From positions 124,001 to 188,000 of the forward strand of contig QNGA01000009.1 of the NCBI GenBank assembly GCA_003298465.1: a stretch of 64,000 nucleotides of DNA. The letters are read 5' to 3'. Numbering within the stretch: the stretch's first letter is position 1; every line of letters begins with the position of its first letter. Positions 60,880-64,000 of this stretch are shown piece after piece. The stretch is from a halophilic archaeon (lineage in GTDB: Archaea > Halobacteriota > Halobacteria > Halobacteriales > Haladaptataceae). The notes below the pieces were generated by a model. It was not told where the DNA came from. It ran no database searches and saw only the letters and a list, made by a program, of their open reading frames with translations. Both the position numbers and the translations under genes were made by a program.

Positions 60880-61250
60880 TCAATAATTGATTCTACGGTG
60901 GACGATCTGTATGGATGTATCGACCGGTTGACTGACGTGGTCGGTCGTACTTCCGAGGAGATGTTCCTTTATCCCCGACTGACCACTCGCTCCCATCACG
61001 ACGAGGTCGGCACCGGAATCGGCACTATACTTGACGATTGCTTCGTATGGATCGCCTTCGAGGATAGTCCGATCGTAGTGAACGTCGGCCTCTTCAGCCT
61101 GCGATTCGGCGCCAGTGAGCGCCTCTTCGGCCATATCAGTGAGACTCTCTTGGAGTTCGTTTGCGTTGTTGTCTACTCCGGATTCGGACATCTCTGCTCC
61201 GATGTCTGCTACGTGGAGGAAATGGACTGTCGAGTCGAATTCGTGAGGCT
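60880..61250 (-). pseudogene. Single-domain UspA, 5'-truncated
   Basis: The frame AISQEPHEFDSTVHFLHVAD, IGAEMSESGVDNNANELQES ... ILEGDPYEAIVKYSADSGAD, LVVMGASGQSGIKEHLLGST is most of a Usp domain with the ATP-binding MGASGQSGIKEHLLGST. The first strand and P-loop (ILVPTDGS) are absent and an in-frame TAA lies just upstream, so the natural start is lost. A shorter product from the internal ATG at 61191 could be made but would lack half of the fold. Confidence 0.6.
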
Positions 61251-61415
61251 CTTGAGAGATCGCTTAGCTCGGTTGATGTGGTGAGTGACTAATCTTCAGT
61301 GTCGACATAAGAGAAATAGGCAACCAAACATCGAGAGTTCCCCTTCTCCGGAAGTAGGACCGAGTCTTGAGAAGGACCTTGGAGTGCCCGGTGTCTTCGG
61401 TACCGTCTTGACTTT

Positions 61416-61763
61416 CTATTCTTCGTCGTCAGCCTCCGTTTCACTCGTTTCAGCCTCCTCACTCTCGTCTTCTTCGGACTCTCCCTCAGCCGAGACTGGC
61501 GCACCATCGATCATCGACCACTCTAATTCGACTTCTAGTTCGGCTTCGTCCTCTTGCTCCTCATATTCGACTTCCACTTCGAACTGCTCGGGGATGGTCA
61601 CGGTCCCCTCGTCGCCGCCGAGTTCCACCGATCCATTTTCGACACCGTCAGCGAGGCGACGGAGAACAGTCGCTCCCTCCTCGTGGGACATGAACCCTTC
61701 CAACTCAAACTCCTCTTCTTCACTCTCATCTTCATCGTTGCCAATCTGCCCTTGGTCTGTCAC
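61416..61763 (-). CDS. Amphi-Trp domain protein
   Basis: The 115-residue, very acidic protein has an N-terminal helix (FELEGFMSHEEGATVLRRLA), a GDEGTVTIPEQFEVEVEYEE strand pair, and LEVELEWSMIDGAPVSAEGE with the conserved Trp, the amphi-Trp pattern. A long Glu/Asp/Ser tail follows. The exact role of amphi-Trp proteins is not established. The neighbouring Usp genes hint at a stress setting. Confidence 0.78.
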   Translation of the reverse strand: MTDQGQIGNDEDESEEEEFELEGFMSHEEGATVLRRLADGVENGSVELGGDEGTVTIPEQFEVEVEYEEQEDEAELEVELEWSMIDGAPVSAEGESEEDESEEAETSETEADDEE

Positions 61764-61899
61764 GCGTCACTAGATGGCTACGGTGTTGAAAACTCCTTTT
61801 GCCACGCCTACCTCGTTAATATCAGCGCCGACGGCAGACGAATGTCTCGATTCAGACTGACCACTGCTTGAACATCTCTTGTTCGCGCTCAGAGGTCGT

Positions 61900-62039
61900 C
61901 GGTACTTCGAGAAACTGCCACTCGAGACAGTCATGGATTGCCTTGTCGGGCTAGTTGTCTGCCCGTGCCGGTTCGGCCTGCCTATTGCAGTACCGCCCCT
62001 ATCTTTCTTCAAGGAGAGAATCCCGCCGTTTACGGCGGG
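61900..62039. mobile_element. IS605-type right-end relic with hairpin
   Basis: The sequence CCTTGTCGGGCTAGTTGTCT, GCCCGTGCCGGTTCGGCCTG and following bases end in the perfect hairpin CCCGCCG-TTTA-CGGCGGG (62022-62039). Hairpins of this form close other TnpB relics here (51817-51836). No coding part is seen, so this is a scar. Confidence 0.45.
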
Positions 62040-62053
62040 AGTGAATCCGACAC

Positions 62054-62149
62054 TTACCGACCAATCCACCGACGATGCTCGGCATCGTACACCGGCCACT
62101 CAGTGTACGAGCGTTGTACGATGTGGCGAAAGACCGCCCGGCGGGATTC
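62054..62149 (-). pseudogene. IS4-like transposase N-terminal relic
   Basis: The frame NESRRAVFRHIVQRSYTEWP, VYDAEHRRWIGR, TAA aligns with the N-terminus of the intact transposase (REVFRNIAQSKFRNWPVYD). It is closely similar to the relic at 55957-56045. No more of the gene remains. Confidence 0.6.
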
Positions 62150-62476
62150 ATTAGTTACGGCCACACTGGATGTCTGCCGCGAGATTCTCAAGAGACCATC
62201 TAACTCTTCAATACAGACCAGATTTTCCGCTCAGATATCCGTACTTGCATCTCTCGTTGCGGGGACCACTCGCGAAAAAGGCAGGCGAAAAGACCGATTT
62301 CGACATCTTCGGCGGTTCCTTCGGTGAGCCTTCTCACTTCGATTGGCAGGCGGTTGACCAATAGTTCACATAATAAATACACTTACTTAAAGACGGTTCC
62401 AGCGGCGAAGACGACTTAAAAAGGCTCAACAGAACAAGCTCATTTGAACCGTCCTCGGTAGCGAAGGGCAAGCGGG
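62150..62476. other. Intergenic stretch without supported genes
   Basis: Open frames here are short and have poor codon use. An AT-rich part at 62360-62400 could hold a terminator for the convergent CopD-like gene. Nothing further is claimed. Confidence 0.35.
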
Positions 62477-62917
62477 CTAGAGAAGACCGGCGATGGTCAA
62501 GAGCGCTATTGAAATGACGCTCCCACTCAGAAACCATGGATGTGCGTTCGTTGCAGCAGCAGTTGCCGTTTGTTCCGCTGTGAGACTGGCTATCTGACGA
62601 AATCCACCGTAGAGTACAACCCCAAGGAACAACCACAGGCCAACCATCGTCAGGACAAGATGTCCGCGCCCAGTCGACTGGAGCGATTCAACGGTATACA
62701 GAGTCCCGGCGAGATGTCCGCCGGTGAACAGGAGTAAGAAAACAGAGGCAATCGTCAAATACCAGAACCGACGGGTAATGAGCTCTAGTGCCTGTTTTGA
62801 AAGGAGATCTCCGCGAGCAGCAGGAAGAACAGCGCCAGCAAGCACGAAAGTGCCGCCGGTCCATAGTGCGGCAAAGATAGTATGCACGGTGAGTACTACG
62901 TCAAGTAGCGTTGTCAT
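62477..62917 (-). CDS. CopD-like four-helix membrane protein
   Basis: The 146-residue protein has four transmembrane helices with histidines and aromatics at membrane edges: LDVVLTVHTIFAALWTGGTF, FWYLTIASVFLLLFTGGHLA, GHLVLTMVGLWLFLGVVLYG and PWFLSGSVISIALLTIAGLL. The placement of His and Gly resembles the CopD/YozB-type family of putative copper or heme-linked membrane proteins. The exact role is unknown. It is monocistronic. Confidence 0.7.
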   Translation of the reverse strand: MTTLLDVVLTVHTIFAALWTGGTFVLAGAVLPAARGDLLSKQALELITRRFWYLTIASVFLLLFTGGHLAGTLYTVESLQSTGRGHLVLTMVGLWLFLGVVLYGGFRQIASLTAEQTATAAATNAHPWFLSGSVISIALLTIAGLL

Positions 62918-63371
62918 TACAGTCCCTCCATGTGTCCATGCGCTCTCGGAGTCTGATTCCTGCTCGTGTGGGAGACGGCTTTGACTACGTGGATGATGCT
63001 TACGTCATGTGGGCGGTCGCTGTGAAGACGGTGCGTATTCATCGTCACTAAAACAGACGGCGGTGGTGGATAAACAATAATGGGAGTGTCCCAAAATGTG
63101 GGACTGGATTACTGTGCACCATAGCAATTACCGACACAACGGTCCAACCCCGTCTGTTAGAACATATATCGGAATCTCTGCTTGTCCAACATTCTGGGAA
63201 CATCCGGCATCCCTATACTCTTCAGGTTTCAAAACAAAGTAACGGACAGCTCATACTGCCGACGACCCACCCAAAACGAGACGACACCCAAACATGCCTG
63301 AAGAATATGCTAATCGAAATCGCCTTTCTCTAATTCCAACGCGGTCATACATAAAACAGACATCCACTGAT
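62918..63371. other. Intergenic region upstream of the HTH gene
   Basis: This 450-bp region between divergent genes must hold both promoters. It includes the small inverted repeat GTCCC-AAAATGT-GGGAC (63088-63104), a possible operator. The open frame from 63294 upstream of the preferred start is considered leader sequence. Confidence 0.35.
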
Positions 63372-63749
63372 ATGGCTCAGAATTCTACCGAGGATAAGGA
63401 TGCGCCTCCCGTGTCAGTGGTGCTACAGTCACTTGAAGACGAGAAATGTAGAGCAATACTCACGGCGTTACGCGAACCGAAATCTGCGGCTGAACTTCAG
63501 ACGAAATGCGATTTAGCGAATTCAACGGTGTATAGGAAGCTCGAACGGCTCCGAGAGTCATCCCTTGTCAGAGAATACACCGAAGTCCGCCGTGACGGAC
63601 CAAACGCGACACTTTACGAACGGGATTTCACGGATATCTCGATCAGCATCGACAACGATGACGAATTCACCGTCTCCATCGATCGACGAAAGGAAGATGC
63701 AGAGGATCGCATGGCAACGTTCTGGTCGGAGATGAAGAAGGAATCATGA
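63372..63749 (+). CDS. ArsR-like winged-helix regulator
   Basis: The 125-residue protein (start MAQNSTEDKDAPPVSVVLQS) has a winged helix: LEDEKCRAILTALREPKSAA, ELQTKCDLANSTVYRKLERL, and a wing VREYTEVRRDGPNATLYERD. A short C-terminal strand-helix follows (DEFTVSIDRRKEDAEDRMAT). This regulator type is commonly found directly upstream of a small DUF7521-like membrane protein gene, as here (ATGA overlap). The ATG at 63294 is possible but its extra residues are basic and atypical. Confidence 0.82.
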   Translation: MAQNSTEDKDAPPVSVVLQSLEDEKCRAILTALREPKSAAELQTKCDLANSTVYRKLERLRESSLVREYTEVRRDGPNATLYERDFTDISISIDNDDEFTVSIDRRKEDAEDRMATFWSEMKKES

Positions 63750-64000
63750 TAGATAATCTCGTTGTATTACTTGGGGTAATTAAGATTGCTGCCCTCGTCC
63801 TTGGTGGTATCGTCTCGCTTTTAGCATATCGTGCGTATCAACGAACACAAATCGACGGGCTCCAGTATTTCGCAATAGGTCTCATTGTGATTACGATTGG
63901 GACGTTTCTGGTCGGGGTGCTCCATCATCTCCTTGGCGTGCCGAGTGTCCAAGGCATGCTCTTCGAAAGCCTCATCGTCTGTACGGGGTTTCTCATAATG
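63746..64000 (+). CDS. DUF7521-like membrane protein, cut by the window end
   Basis: The frame starts in an ATGA overlap with the regulator and stays open to the window edge (85 codons). It encodes MIDNLVVLLGVIKIAALVLG, GIVSLLAYRAYQRTQIDGLQ, YFAIGLIVITIGTFLVGVLH and more, with three hydrophobic helices so far. The layout matches the small haloarchaeal DUF7521-type membrane proteins coupled to an ArsR-like regulator. The C-terminus lies outside the window. Confidence 0.75.
   Translation, partial: MIDNLVVLLGVIKIAALVLGGIVSLLAYRAYQRTQIDGLQYFAIGLIVITIGTFLVGVLHHLLGVPSVQGMLFESLIVCTGFLIM

Noticed and set aside
61285..61773. Serine-rich 162-codon plus-strand frame
   Set aside because: It is the mirror of the Glu/Asp-rich amphi-Trp gene on the opposite strand (GAA/GAG read as TTC/CTC/TCT).
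1..64000. rRNA or tRNA genes
   Set aside because: No stretch with rRNA signatures or a tRNA cloverleaf was recognised by eye. A covariance search would be needed for certainty.

Overview
The window is haloarchaeal DNA. The proteins are acidic. Several families are haloarchaea-specific or nearly so (HalOD1, bat-type HTH-10 regulators, DUF7344-like and DUF7521-like proteins, amphi-Trp, TrmB). There are Tat signal peptides, an archaeal aCPSF1 nuclease, an Orc1/Cdc6 initiator with ORB-type origin repeats, and many relics of haloarchaeal insertion sequences. Base composition is mosaic: AT-rich at 0-9 kb and especially 27.8-31.7 kb, GC-rich at 43.5-49.5 kb. I cannot name the species. No rRNA, tRNA or CRISPR array was seen.

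Layout. 0-9.4 kb: metabolic and regulatory genes (DUF1152, HalOD1, FolC, an M24 peptidase-fold protein, a sodium/solute symporter). 9.5-13 kb: the nadA-nadB-nadC operon for de novo NAD synthesis. 13.2-20.1 kb: a TRIC-type channel, threonine ammonia-lyase, an alanine/ornithine dehydrogenase-like enzyme, a CBS protein, a bat-type regulator and a second PLP-dependent dehydratase, with relics of TnpB, nitronate monooxygenase and a tyrosine recombinase between them. 20.2-33 kb: an accessory region with NUDIX, a cluster of very small genes, a secreted metzincin locus, VapBC, and an AT-rich island holding a FilR1-like regulator, a Tat-exported protein, an ABC-2 exporter and a small membrane protein. 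33.3-43 kb: an intact IS4-like transposase, aCPSF1, and a series of small same-strand genes whose 3' ends abut copies of a dispersed, internally inverted repeat (called R1 here). This repeat is also the right end of the transposase element.

43.4-56 kb reads as a plasmid or integrated-plasmid backbone. It holds ParA and a partner flanked by fields of GATAC/GAATAC repeats, a PIN/RHH pair, a MazF-like/winged-helix pair, zinc-ribbon proteins, Orc1/Cdc6, an origin with about ten ORB-like boxes facing each other across an AT-rich gap, and a remote copy of the partition-like repeats at 53.2 kb. 56-64 kb returns to chromosomal-type genes: a geranylgeranyl-reductase-like flavoprotein, a frameshifted SMR exporter divergent from a TrmB regulator with a 31-bp palindrome between them, tandem UspA, amphi-Trp, a CopD-like membrane protein, and an HTH/DUF7521-like pair cut by the window edge.

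The strongest leads for something new are the R1 gene-end repeat array (37.6-43.0 kb), the AT-rich Tat-protein/ABC-exporter island (27.8-31.7 kb), the metzincin trio (22.3-24.2 kb), the paired 21-bp palindromes (26.7 and 27.1 kb), and the short IS605-type derivative that keeps a TnpB start and the right-end hairpin (45.4 kb).
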